A DNA stretch of 64,000 nt from Cyanophora paradoxa (taxonomy: Eukaryota > Glaucocystophyceae > Cyanophorales > Cyanophoraceae), in NCBI GenBank assembly GCA_004431415.1, contig QPMI01000470.1:417379-481378 (forward strand), in the 5' to 3' direction. The notes beneath the pieces were generated by a model, which ran no database searches, was not told where the DNA came from, and saw only the letters and a program-made list of their open reading frames with translations. Of this stretch, positions 1-12,300 are shown piece by piece (within the stretch, counting starts at the first letter, position 1; every line of letters begins with the position of its first letter). A program made the translations under genes and the position numbers.

Positions 1-460
1 AGGAGGGGGGTCAAGGTAGAGCGGCAGGAGATCGGGGGGAACGCGCCTGGGCGAGGAGCTGGCGGGAGCCGGAGAGGAGCCAGGCGGAGGGGGTACGACA
101 ACAGCCGCCGGTCCCTGCGGACGCCCCCGGGCTCGGGCTCGGGCGGCTGGGAAGCCTCAAAAAAGGACGCGTACCCTTAAAGAAAACGGAAACGTAGTCC
201 CCGGGGCTGCCGGGCGATCAAAACAATGGGCCACGCTTGGGCCCGGGTACCCCGCACCTGTCGCCGGAGGGGTACATCCATAGGGAGACGGAGAAGGCGG
301 CGACGGGGAGGGGTAGGAGCTCGGCGTGGGGCCACTGCGGCGGGTTAAAGAGGGGGGTACCGGGGGCGGAGGGCGCGGGCGGGGTACCGTGATGCCGTAC
401 TCGGGTTGCATGGCGATCGGGGATGGGCCGGAGAGATCCTGGGAGACTGAAAGGGCTGTT

Positions 461-2042
461 TCAGTCCGGGTACAGCTCCAGCTCGCCGAAACGGGTACCC
501 GGGAAGGGGCCGGAGGGGTGGGCGAGGGCGCCGGAGGGGCCGGGTACGCGGTTGGCGGCCTGGAAGACGTCGAGAAGGCCGGGCTGGGGGTACAGGAGCG
601 TCAATTCAGACGCGGGGGTACATGTACAGGGGGGGGGGGGGGGGGGGGCCCGAACCTGGGAGGGGAGGTAGGAGGAGAAGGCGGGGCGGCCGCAGCCGGC
701 CTGCGAGGGGGGTACGTGAATGAACGACGGGGAGGGCTCGGGGCCGCGTGCCTTCAAGCGGACTCGGAAGGGGCGGCTGCGCATGACCCACGCGGCGTCG
801 GGGCCGCCGGCCAGAGGCGCCCGGTAGTACCTGACGACGTACCCGTCTGCATCGGATTGGGAAGGGGGGAGGAAGTGTCAAGGGGGGGGTACCTGGCCTC
901 GTAGAGCCCCGGCTCGCTGGGCCCGCGGGCGATGGTTCGAGTCCGGACGGGGCCGGCGGCGTCCTCGGGCAGTGCGGCGGCTGGCGCGGGGTCGGTCCGG
1001 GCAGAGCGGGGTAGAGCAAATCGGGATCGGAGGGAGGGGGGTACCGTGGAAGGCGGAGACCTCGCGGGCGTCTCGGCCCGGCGTGACGTCAACGATGCGG
1101 ATCAGATCTGAATCGGAGGCTTCCCCGGGGGGCACCGACCACCGTACCCCCAGCGCCTCGCTCGTGCAGAGGTCCCTGCGGGTTGTGCCTTCAGGGAAGG
1201 GGGAGAAGAGGAAAGGGGGGTACGCCCACCTCGCGTCCGTGACGAGGCGGAGGCAGTGGGCGCGCCGGACTGAGACGGCGCCCGAGCGCGCGAGCACCAG
1301 CGGCGCCCCGCCAGGCGCCTCGGGGGCCCGCACGGCCCGGAATCTGCAAACGAAGCGGCTCGAGCGGCGGGATTCGAACTTCGTCGGCGCAGCGGTCGGC
1401 GCACTCGAAGCGGCCCTCGCTGGGGCCGACGCTGGTCCAGAAAGTCGCGCCGGGGAGGGCCTGCGCACGCGCGAGCGCGCGGCTCTAGCTAAGGGCGAAG
1501 CCTTCTATCCAGTTCGGCTTGTGCGCACCGTGTACTCGGCGCCTATGGCGAACTCGACGACCTGTAGGGCGGGCCGGGATCAAATGCGAGGCGGGCGGCG
1601 GGCGGCGGGCTGAGGCGCGAGCGCAGGGCGGCACCGGCTCGAAGAGCGTCGTATCGATCGGCTGCGCGTCCGCCGCCGCCGCGTGGGCGTCCGGCGGCTC
1701 AGTCTCGGCCGGCGGATCGGGCTCGGGCTCCGGCAGCGCCGCGGGCGTGTCGTCCGGATCCTCGTCTCCGCTAGGCGGCTCGGGCAGGTCGCGCAGGGGA
1801 TACAGGCCTGCGCATGCGGCGCAGCGATGAGGCACGGCTGGCGCAGGGGATTGAAGCTTCATGGCACCCATGCGGTCGCGGCCGGGCAGAATTGCCTCTC
1901 CCTCGCGGTCCCACTGCACGATGACGACGTCCGCGGGGCAGGCGGCTCGGTCCGAGACGCGGATGACGAAGGCGGCCGCCTGCCCGACGGCGAGGAGCAG
2001 GAGCACCGCTCGTTGCGCCCCTCGCATCGCGTGCGCCGGCAT
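461..2042 (-). CDS. Multi-exon secreted or surface protein, unidentified (3' limit uncertain)
   Basis: The first exon starts at an ATG at 2042 or 2027 and encodes a hydrophobic signal-like stretch (RAVLLLLAVGQAAAFVI), followed by an acidic, proline-rich linker (EPEPDPPAETEPPD). Later coding-like pieces lie near 1567-1500 (VVEFAIGAEYTVRTS), 1462-1380 (ALPGATFWTSVGPSEG), 1345-1228, 1190-1045 (SDLIRIVDVTPGRDAREV), 1000-895 (GPSEPGLYEARYYRAP) and 835-760. They are separated by G-rich stretches with GGGGTAC motifs, which are GTACCCC introns read on the minus strand. Phrases such as PGLYEARYYR followed by RSRPFRV recall repeated beta-sandwich domains of the SKICH type, but this is weak. I do not recognise the family. 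Exon joins and the 3' end (possibly nearer base 1) are not resolved. Confidence 0.4.
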
Positions 2043-2371
2043 CTCCCGCAGCGCCGTAGCTAAGGCTTTTGCATCGGATGCATCCTTCCTCAGGGGTACT
2101 TCTTTGTTTCCGCAACCGGCGCGCTCGGAGCCCGCCTGGGGCGGCTGCGAGCGCTTCGAAAGAGATCCGCGAGCGCCAATCTTCGTTTGCGCGACCGGCA
2201 AGTCGGCGCGCGATTTCCAGTCGGGTCGAGCTAGCGCGCGTGCACGTGGCTCGGCAGCGGCGCCAAGCGAATACAGCTCCGGAGCGCTAAGCACGCAACG
2301 CTGGCGCGCTCAAGCCGAATCAGCGAGTGCTCAGTGCCGGCGCGGGGGCTCCAAGCACGTAGATCCTCATA

Positions 2372-3744
2372 ATGGCGTCGGTTCCGCAGCGCCGGCACAG
2401 CCAGAGCGCCGATGTGGAGCACGCGGGTGAGGAGCTCGCGTCGATCATGCCCGCGCCCGGCGGGCGGGGGCGGCCCCTCCTCGCCCCGCGCGGACCGGGC
2501 GCAGGCGGCCCCGCTGCAGCCGCCGATGAGCTGCTGGACGATGCGGGCGCGCGCGCCGAGAGCGTCACCGTCGGCGATGATGACTCGGCGGACCCGGAGG
2601 CGTCGGTCGCGAAGGGGCACGGGCGCGGGCACGGCCACGCGCCTCTCGCGTGGAGCCTCACCGGCCCCGCCGCGCCCTCGTTCCAAGTCTTCGCCGCACT
2701 GACCGCCATCTTCATCGTGCGCGATCGAATCTGGATTCGAATTCGAATCCGAGCGCGCGCGCGCGCTCAGCTTTCTCTCTCAGGGCAACCTGTTCATGGG
2801 AGAGCTCGCCGGATCCAAGTTCTTCCAAGTGGGGCCCATCCCCCTCGCCGTCGGCTCTCTCCAGTGGCCCATCGTCTTCGTCAGCACCGACCTCCTCAAC
2901 GAGTACTTCGGCCCCCCCGGTGCGGGGGTACCGCTTCATCCGGGACCGGGTACCGCCTCACGCGCGCCGGCGTCCGCAGGGGTACGGCTCGTGACCTACA
3001 TCGCTGCGGCGATGCTGGTGTACTGCTTCGGCCTCCTCACCATATTCGTTTCGATACCCGCCTCGCCCATCTCCCCCCTCACCGGTGCCCTTCCCCCCCC
3101 CCGCCCCCCGCGCCCCATCGCCCATCGAAAGTCGTACCCCCAGATTCCGTGTACTCCACCGTCTTTGGGCAGTCGATGTGGGTCATCGTCGGCTCGCTCG
3201 TCGCGTTCCTCTGCTCCCAGTACCCCCCCCCCCCCGCCTTGAAATGCGCTACCCCCCTCCATCCGAGCCGCGCCCGTACCCCCAGGTTCATTGACGCGGC
3301 GCTGTTCGCGGCCTTCAAGAGCCGCACGGGGCACCGCCTCCTCTGGCTCCGCGCCACCGGTACCCCCCGCATCCCCTCGCAGCTCTGTACCCCCGCTCAC
3401 TCGCCCCCCCCCCTCCCCCCCCACTCCCCAGGCTCGACGGTGATAAGCCAGCTATTCGACAGCTTCATCATCGGGGCCATCGGCTTCTGGCTCCCCGGAA
3501 AGTTCGCGTTCCGAGAGGTGAGCTCGAGCGCTTTGCTGAGACGAACGCTCACCCAGTGAGACTAACCCCCCCCCCCCCCCCCCCCTCGCCCCCCAAGTTC
3601 GTGGTGACGGCGTCGGCGGGGTACGCGACGAAGCTGGTCCTGGCGGTGCTTATGACGCCCCTCGTGTACGGGGCCCACTGGGCCATAGACTGGTACCTCG
3701 AGCGCGAGGCAGGCGGCGGCGGTGGCGCCGGCCTGAGCTTGTAG
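2372..3744 (+). CDS. YhhQ/VUT-family (queuosine-precursor-transporter-like) membrane protein
   Basis: Seven exons join in frame with GT-AG introns at 2717-2783, 2920-2979, 3085-3143, 3220-3285, 3360-3431 and 3518-3597, giving about 322 residues with the start at ATG 2372. After a long polar N-terminus the protein has several hydrophobic segments (FQVFAALTAIFI; LVTYIAAAMLVYCFGLLTIF; MWVIVGSLVAFLCSQ; LVLAVLMTPLVYG). The segment VGPIPLAVGSLQWPIVFV followed by DLLNEYFG, and the later STVISQLFDSFI, match the conserved core of the DUF165/YhhQ vitamin-uptake-like family. Bacterial members import queuosine precursors; substrate here is inferred only. The extra 100 residues before the first membrane segment could be a targeting region. 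Every intron closes phase correctly, so this is one of the most secure models in the window. The 3' UTR contains TTAAGCTTAAGCTTA repeats. Confidence 0.82.
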
Positions 3745-3899
3745 AGGAGCTTAAGCTTAAGCTTATTTCAATATTAGCGTTGAGCGTTCGAAAGCTTATT
3801 GATATTGAATGCCAACAGCTCGTGGATATGCTTGCGATTGAAGCTTTTAGATCGCATTTGCGCGGTTCGAGTTCGGTTCACTGGTCAGCTAGTACTACT

Positions 3900-4853
3900 C
3901 TAGAGAGGGTCCCCGACGATTTCGGCGGGGGACAAGGGGAGCTCCACAGGGACGGGGGCGTACCCCGCCCCACGGCGGGCCGCGAACCAGTCGCGGACGA
4001 AGGCGGCGGCCCAGACGGGTACGTGGCAGCACGCCGCGGTCACGAGAGCCATCGCGTAGGCCGCCGGCCACGACGAAATCGACCTGGGGGGGGGGCTTCA
4101 GCCGGGGGTACAGGGTTTGGCGGACGAGGGGGGTACGCACGTGTCGAGGAAGCCGTAGGTCCACTCGCCCGAGACGGCGTAGTACACGCGGGCGAAGAGG
4201 GCGTACAGGACCACGAGGGCTGCGCGGGGCGTGGGGGCGCGCCCCGGGGTACGGGGATTCGGGAGGAGGGGGGGGTACCCACCCTCGAGCCAGAAGACGT
4301 GCCACCAGGGGACGGGCACGCGGCCCGCGGCGATCTGCGAGGTGGATGGCTCAGCGAGATACGGGTACGTTAACGCTCATGAAGCGACGGCGGCTCGGCT
4401 CGCCTCGACGGCGGCGAGGGCGATGTTGCCCCCGTGGCGGGCGCGGTCAAGGAACAGGTCGAGGGGCGTCCGGATGTACTTCTGAGCGTCGGCGTACAGG
4501 ATCGAAAAGTAGACGAGGCTCAGGAACAGAGCCGCGCCGCTTGCCGCCGGGAAGAGGCGCGCCCCGGCGGCCGCCGCCCGGTCGCAGGCGCGCGCGAAGG
4601 CGGAGCTGGGGCCGGCGCCCTCGCTGGCGGGCTGCGGGTGCTGCCGGAGCTGCGGCACGCCGCCGAGCGCGAGGAGGTCCAGGGAGAGAGCGAGGAGGCA
4701 GAAGGCCCACGTCGTGAAGAATCGCGTGGAGGACGCGTCGACGGCGAGGAGCAGGACCACGACGCTCGTCGCGTACGTCGCGAGGACGATGCGGAGAACC
4801 GCGAGCGCCCTCGGGGAGACACAAGAGGCGCCGGCGGCCGCGGGGCCCGCCAT
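3900..4853 (-). CDS. FAR-17a/AIG1 (rolling stone)-like multipass membrane protein
   Basis: The first exon (ATG at 4853) encodes LRIVLATYATSVVVLLLAV, TWAFCLLALSLDLLALGG and LFLSLVYFSILYADAQKY, then RHGGNIALAAVEAS. Downstream exons at about 4328-4275 (RVPVPWWHVFWLE), 4222-4140 (ALVVLYALFARVYYAVSG, then TYGFLD) and 4083-3900 continue the protein to the stop at 3900-3902. The order (HGGN, loop, H-containing helix, YY..SGEWTYGFLD) follows the FAR-17a/AIG1/rolling-stone family, whose animal members ADTRP and AIG1 hydrolyse FAHFA lipids; whether this protein has that activity is unknown. Introns carry GGGGTAC motifs, consistent with minus-strand transcription. The gene is convergent with the VUT gene, 155 bp away. 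The second exon join is my inference. Confidence 0.6.
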
Positions 4854-6380
4854 CTCGCGCCAAACTTGAATCGATCTCCGCTGGTCGGCGGAGCGGCTGC
4901 ACTACCTGTTCGGACCTCTCGAGCACATGGAAAGCTCTCCCAGCTAGCTCGTGGGCTGGGGCTCGGCTGGCTGAGCGCGTTCAACAGCTTGCGCGTCAGC
5001 GGCCAGCTTTGAATGGCACTAGCGAGTGCGCCAAGCCTTGTATAGGGAACTTTGGAAGCAGCGAGTCCGGTCCCAACTTCCGGCCAGCGAGCCGCCGGGC
5101 GAAGAGGGGTACGCAACTCCGGATCCGGATCCAGTTGCCTCTGAGCCAGCAGAGCGCTAGCCGGCGCCACGCGGGGTGCCGGCGCCGCTTTAAATTCCGC
5201 GCGCGGCCCGGCCTTTCTCAATGCATATATGTGAGATCGCGCTCGCGCCCACGCTAGCGCTAACGCTAGCTGCTTGGGTTGCAGGAGAGCTGGCCCTGCG
5301 CACGCGGCGTGCACGTGTGCAGGTTCGCATGCATGTTCATGTATCATAGTATGCGCTGCGGCGCCGGCCGCGGCCGCGCGCGCCTCGCGCGTGGCGCATG
5401 GGCATGCGCGCATCGATATCGCCCTACTGCACTCTGCCGCAGTGCGCAAGCGCCCCCTCTTCATGATCACAAAGGAAATTCAAGCGCGCGAATTCTTTAG
5501 ATATCTTTCGCGGAATATGTATCGAGCATTTTACGTAGCCCAGACTGAGAAGGTGCCTCGCCGAGTCGAGATCAAGTCACGAGGCCGCCGAGGCTGAGGC
5601 CGCCGACCTCCGTCCGGTCGTGCACCCGAATCTGCGATTTTGGGGAGATTAATCACGAGGGCCAGCCTCACAGCCCGACAGTGCTAGTAGCCCTAGTAGA
5701 TCATCCACATGGGGAAGCTATAAATTAAAGCTATCAATTGCAAGCTATAAAGCGCATGCGCAGTCTCGAGGGCCAGCCTCACATCCCGACAGCTCTAGTA
5801 TATCACGATCAATCATTGAATATCATGATGCGACGGCACCTGGCTGATCGTCAGGATGCAGGCGGACAGGACGAGGCTCGCCACGCTGCAAGGAAGAAGC
5901 CCTCGTGCGTGAGCGACCGCAATTGCAAGCTATAAAGCTATAAAAAGCTGCAGAGCTATAGAGCGAGCTACATACAAAGCGCGGTCTGATCATGATCATG
6001 ACGCCTGCGCACCTTCGGAGGAGACCGAAGTTCATGCGCACGCCCACGAGCGACTCCGGCATCAGCTTGTTGTCCGCCTGCCGGCCAAGCGTAAGGGCTT
6101 ATATTAGGGCCCAGCTTGATTATATTCAAAGACGAGGCTCGTCAGTCGACGCCGCGAACTCGAACGCGCGGACGGCTTACACATAGAAGGATCTATGGTC
6201 CGGCAGAGCCGCTGGAAACAGCGGCGCGTGGGGGGGGGGGAGGGGGGGGGGGGGGGCAACCCCCTCCCTGCCTGGCCGGACCTATCCGAGCAAATTGTTA
6301 TTTATACATAGAAGGATCCACCATGGCCATGGACAAGCTTGTAATCAAGGACAACGAATAAATAAATACATATGAAGGCA
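4854..6380. other. Intergenic stretch without a supported gene
   Basis: Composition is mixed, with CG-rich and AT-rich blocks, clustered GCTAGC/CTAG palindromes near 5250-5275 and repeated phrases such as AAGCTATAAAGC (5710-5945). Two copies of CTCACA(T/G)CCCGACAG occur near 5668 and 5777. An 18-bp G run sits at 6228-6256. The few open frames look like composition shadows. Confidence 0.4.
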
Positions 6381-6389
6381 CGCATGCGC

Positions 6390-9300
6390 ACCCGGACGGC
6401 GGCGTCGGCGAGGTGGAGGTGGCGGGCGCAGGAGCAGAAGTCCAGGTCCTGCCCGCACAGCTCGCAGGTCAATTCACAAGGTGAGAGCGATAAGGCAGAG
6501 CGATAAGAGAAGAATCGAGCAGTGTCCCCTTCTAGATCTGACCATCCCGGGCCGGGGGCGCAGCGCGCGCGCATCACCTTACCTGCCCGCACAGCTCGCA
6601 GCAGGAGGAGGAGGCCCCCGGCCCGCCCGCGCCCGCCCCGCTGCCCCGCCGCTGAAGCTGCATCTGGCCATGGCCCGCCGCCGCTCCCTGCAGCTGCGCT
6701 GGGGCGTCGATGCCGGACCGATATTTATATATATATGGGAAACTCCTGATCATGAGATTTATATAGCTAGATCTAGATCTAGATTAAGGCCGAACTTCGC
6801 ACCTCGGCGTCGCCGTTCGAAATCAGGCCGCCCCCTTCTAGATCTTCCGAAAGCTGCGCCATTGCGGGTCCAGGGTACACCTGCGAGGGCGCGCGGTTAA
6901 TAATAAGCCGAGCGAAGTAACGCAGTAATTATATAAGCCGAGCGATTGCCTTGTGTTGGGACCCGCGGCGCGTGAGAACCTCGCGCCCCCCCGGCCGCTG
7001 GCCATAGCCATGGGGCGCCGGCGGCGGCTGAGCTCCGAATACTGATCCCGCGGCCGGCTCCGGTTCCGGCCTCGGGTGAACAAGCGCGGCGCTGGAGACG
7101 TTGACAGTGTGGACGCTGCCGCCGGCGCCGGAGCCGTGCGGGGCGCCGGTCGAGATGGCCGGAGCATGCTCCAGCTGAAGGTGCAAGTGCACGAGCAGGA
7201 ATCGGTGCTGCGGCAGCGAATTCCGTCAGTTTGATCTGATCACGAAGCTTGATTATTGCACGAGCAGGAGCAGCAAGCTAGTTTAAGAGCTTAAGTTTAG
7301 AAAGAATGAAAGCATCTTTAGCTAGGTCTAGGTTTGATCAGCTTTATCAGCATCAAGACGGATTACTCAATCTAGTTCTAGATTTAATCATTAGGGCTAG
7401 TTCTAGTTCTAGTTCTAGTTCTAGTTCTAGAATGAAAGCATCAAGCTCAAGATGGATTATCCAATCTATATAGCTACGTGTAGGAGCAAAAGGACGATGC
7501 ATGCAGGAGCAAAACGTATCCAATCTAGGTCTAGAAACCGAACCTATATATTAGATCTGACCTCCGAGGCTAATTCTAGGTCTAGTGTGACTTGGAACTT
7601 GAACTGACTGCAGCTGACCTCCTGGGCGAGGTTGTTGGAGAGCATGCGGCAAGCTAGTTTAAGATCTAGAGTTGGAGTTTAAGATGACTTCAGAGTTGAG
7701 GTTTAAAATGTCTCTAGTTCTGGCTTGCTCACTTCTTGGGCGAGGTTGTTGGAGAGGGCGCCGAAGAGGACGGCGAGGACGATGCAGGAGCCGAAGAAGA
7801 CGACGTCGATGACCGTCAGCAGGAAGAAGAGCTGTCCGGCCCGCGGTTAACACATGAATTATAACCAAGAGATTGGATATCTAATTTTATAAGAGAAGGA
7901 ACTTGGTTCTTAAGCACGCTTATCATTATAAGTAACTGTCGCCAGGCGCCGCGCTCGGCGTCGGCGTCGGCCCGGATCCGGAGCACGGGAATATCAATGG
8001 GGCCCCACCCCACATGTACAGCAGGAACAAGAGCTGCCCATATATAATCTCGAAGAGAAGGGAGGACCTTCGATCTTAAGCACGCCTATCATTAAAACTA
8101 ACTAACTAGTACTTGGCCAGCAAAAGAAGCCCCCCAAAGAAGTCTATTATTATCCGATCGGTCGCCTGGAACATCGCGTCTATCGAAGAAGAGCTGTTGG
8201 CGTGGGATCGATTATATCCCACCTGCGGGATGCTCTTGTCGGTGAAGACGGAGGAGTACAGGACGACGGCCATCAGGCCCAGCAGGCACAGCGCCATGCT
8301 GCGAAGGAAGGAAAGCTTCAGGGCGAAAGAAAGAGAGCGATGCAAGGGAGAAAGAAGGAGAGAGCACATGGAGGTGAAGAAGGAGAGGCGGAGTGTGAAG
8401 CGCCACCCGACCTGCGAGGCGACCCGCCGCAGCTGCGCCTGCGCGCCGCGCGGTCGACATCGTCGATCGCGGCGTCAGATCCAAGGCTCCAAGCCTCCGA
8501 GGCTCATCGGCTTTGAGGCTCGAACTGCTTCAGAGCGCAATCTTATTGCAAGCTAACCGTTCAAACTCTGAGGCTCACGCTTGCCTTGACTAAGCAAAAA
8601 ATGATGGCAAGCGGAAGCTTCGAATCCCGCACAAATTAAATTTAAACGGGGCAGAAGCAACGAAAGCTCTACTAGGCTAGGGCACCCATGCGAGGATGTT
8701 GGTGCACCCATGGGCAGGCGCGGATATCGATGTTGGCAAGCTATAGCCGCTGAGCTTAACGTCTGAAACTTAAACTCGAGCTCAAGCTCAAATCTAAACG
8801 GATCCGGAGGGCACCCATGCGAGGATGTTGGTGGGGGTCTTCAGGTCCAGCGAGAGGTCCGACGCCTCGCCCTGCACACGTACGTCAGGCTTCGAATTCA
8901 GCAGATCTCGGCCTCAGAAGGAAGCCTCGGTCCGAATTAGATCTAACGGGGAAGAGAAGGCTCTAGGGTCTAAGTCAAAGGACAGGCTAGAGAGGTCCGA
9001 CGCCTCGCCCTGCACGGGGCCGAGGGGCGCGTGCAGTCAGCCTGATTACAAGGGCCTTGAGAGGTGTTGTGGTTAGCCCTATATATATCAAGAATCTCAT
9101 TAGAATATGGAGGAGAGAATCTTAAAAATTATCAGCTAACTCGGTAGTAAAGCGTCCAGAGCCGAACTGAAGGGTGCCGAATCCGAATCGAAGGGTGCGC
9201 GGGCTCTAACCTAAAGGCCTTTAGAAGGTTTTGCAATTACTATTGGTCAACCTTAAGCTTATCGAGACTTCTACGTATTAGATCTCGAACCTTGAGGATC

Positions 9301-12300
9301 TTGACGGGGACGCGGGGGCCGGGCGCATGCGCCCCGGGCTCCACCTTCGAATTCGAATTGATCGCCGTCAGTCAGAGTCCGGAAATTCCAAATTTCGATT
9401 CGAATTTCGAGCGCTAGCGGGGCGACGGGCCCGGCGGCCTCAGATCTCAGAAGAGATCTAGAGCCTCGGTCCGAATTAGATTTAACTTTCTTTCTTCTTC
9501 GGACCAGCTAGACAGGTCTAATTGATTGGATCTAATGGGTTCTAGAAGGCTCTAGGGCCCAGGACCTAAGGACAGGCTGGAGAGGTCAACTTCAAGCGGA
9601 GATTCGAATTTCAAGCGCGGCGACCGGTACCTGCCCAGCGGCCGTGTCGTCGGCGTCGGACCGGCGCCGCTTGTGCCGCGCCCGTTCCTGCCCAAGTCAA
9701 GCGACGTCGACGTCAAGCTCTAACGACGAGCGAATAGAATTAAAGCGTAACGAGGCTATCGGGGCGCTATGTTGTGCTTATTTGAGCAGCTTGTATCCGG
9801 CCCATGCCAAGCCAAAAGCCACCTTGAGGGCGACTTTATATAATTAGCTAGGTTAAGCTGCCAAGGGGCCTAGTCAGGGGGGTTACCAAGCTTAAGTTGA
9901 AGTCAAGGCCTATATACAGCTAGGGGCACCGGCACGCTATATATAATCTATATATAAGCTAACTCTATATATAGGTACCAAGCTCAAGTCAAGGCCTAGG
10001 GGCACAAGGCCTAGGGGCACCTTGAGGGCGGCCTCCATGGCGGCCTCCTCCTGCTCGGCGAGCTCGAGCTCCGCCTCGTGCACGTTGCGCTCCGGGCAGA
10101 GGATCTGGCGCCCGGCCCGTTACATAAGCTTAAGTTAAATAGTGCTAGAGGTATAGTTATATATGAGGGCGGCTTCCTTAGCTGAGTTGAGCTGATTATT
10201 ATATGTTAAGCTAATTCTCGGGGCAGAGGGGCAGAGGACCTCGCCCACGGCGCTCGGGGCAGAGGATCTGGCGCCCGGCCCGGTTATATATATAAGTTAA
10301 GCTGTAAGTTCTATATATAAGGGCGGCTTCCATATATAGTTAAGTTCAGCTTAGTTAAGCTAAGTCTCGGGAGGGGCAGCGGACCTCGCCCACGGCGCGG
10401 AGCCACTTGTAGCGCCGCCGCGTCGCAATCACTGATCGAGATTTGATCCATGATTTGATCAGATGCATGTAAACAGCGGCCGGCGTGGCATTACATGCAC
10501 GGCACGCACCGCTCGTGACCATGATTGGGGCGATGAAGTTGAACATCACCTGAGCCGGGGCGTGGCGCGGCGCGGCGCGACTCGCCAAGTAAGAGAGAGA
10601 GGGGGAGGGAAGGAAACGGGAATATATTCTAAATATATAATGCAGCCCTAGATCTAGATCTTCGCGATCTGCGCTGACCATCGCTCTAAATCTAAAAAGT
10701 GCGGCTCTATAGCTAAATCTTATATTAAAAGCGCGGCTCTATAGCTAAGCGGCTCTTAATTAGTGCGGCCCTAGATCTATAGCTAAATCCAGAGCCTCAG
10801 AGGAGGAGGGCGGCCAGATTGATCTATTGCTTAATCTAAATCTAGACCGACCATCGCGCCGCCGACGATCATGTTGGCGGAGAGGAGCTGCATGCGGCCC
10901 GACGTGTTCCACAGCTGCCGGCCCGCCTCCTCGCTGATCACGTAGGGGAGCGACACCTGCACGAAGTCGAAGCTTGAGATTGAGATTGGGGGGCTCAAGC
11001 TTAAGGATGAGGATCATATTAAGCCGAAGGAGAAACGTAAACTGGAAGGTCCGGCGCCGGCCGGGATCGAAATTGGAAGTGCTAGTGCGCTAGTACATGT
11101 TCAACAGTTAGGATTTATGTTCAGGGTCCCAAGTTTACATAGTTTCAGGGCCGGACGTCGACGCGTGTACATGCCAGGCAGAGAATAAGATTGGGAGGCT
11201 CAAACTTGAGGGGTGCTAGTGCGTTAGTACTAGCATTTATGTTCAGGGTACCAAGTTTAGATAAATTTCAGGGCCGGAAGCGCGCACATGCCAGGCGGTG
11301 AGGACGAGGCGGAGGAGGACATCCACAGAGGCGAACAGGAGCGAGTTGGCCCGCCGCGAGAGGCGCTGCCCGGGTACCGGTGTCAGACCTCAGGGCGGCG
11401 AGCGCCAGGCATGGGAAGGGGGGAGGGGAGGGGGGGTGGGGGGGGGGCGGGGAGGGCGGAGGGGGTAAGGGAAAGGGCGATGAAGGGAGGCGGGGGCGGG
11501 GGGGGCGCGCGCCAGCATGCATATGGGGGGGCAGAGGGTGGGGAAGGGGCGGGGGGGAGGGAGGCGGGGGTGGGGAAGCACGCGCCAGCATCGGGGGCAG
11601 GGCCTCGGCGCGCCCGGCGGCCTCCATCTCGCGCCTGTACCGCTCCCGCTGCTCCGGCGACGTGTCCAGCATCGCCTGCAGAAAGGCAATTAATATTATA
11701 ACTTATTCCCGATAACTATTAGGTTCTAATTGTATAAAAGACGTGTCCAGCATCTCGTGCAGAAAGGCAATTTAAAGGGGCCGGGGCAGGCAGCTGCAGG
11801 AAGCTAAAGCTTCGAATTCCGGGGCCGGATCGGACCTGTGGGAGCCAGAGGCCTATGTATAGCTATAGCCTAGAAGCTAGCTATCTAGACCTTTAAGGCA
11901 TAGCCATATGCATCACCTAGTACAAAGATCTAACTTGAGCTTCTCATACGTTTTCTCATACGCATCGGACCTGGAGGAGCCATAGGCGGAAGGGCACACC
12001 GACGACCTGCTGCGGCTCCGCGTGCACCACCTGCACCTGCGCGCTCCTGCATGTTAGGTTCTAATTTCATAATCGAAGGAGGTGGAGGGGCGGGGGGGAA
12101 AGGCCGGGGGAGGTGGGGCAGGGGGGAGGTGGGGGGGGGAGGGGGGAGGGGGAGTGTGGGGGGGGGGGGGGGGCGGGTGGGGTGGTTGGGGGGGTTGGGG
12201 GGTTGGGGGAGGGAGGGAGGCCCGGGGGGAGCCGGCGGGAGGGGGGGGTGGGGTGGGGGGGGTGGGTGGGGTGGGGGGGGGGGGGGGGGCGGAGGTGGGG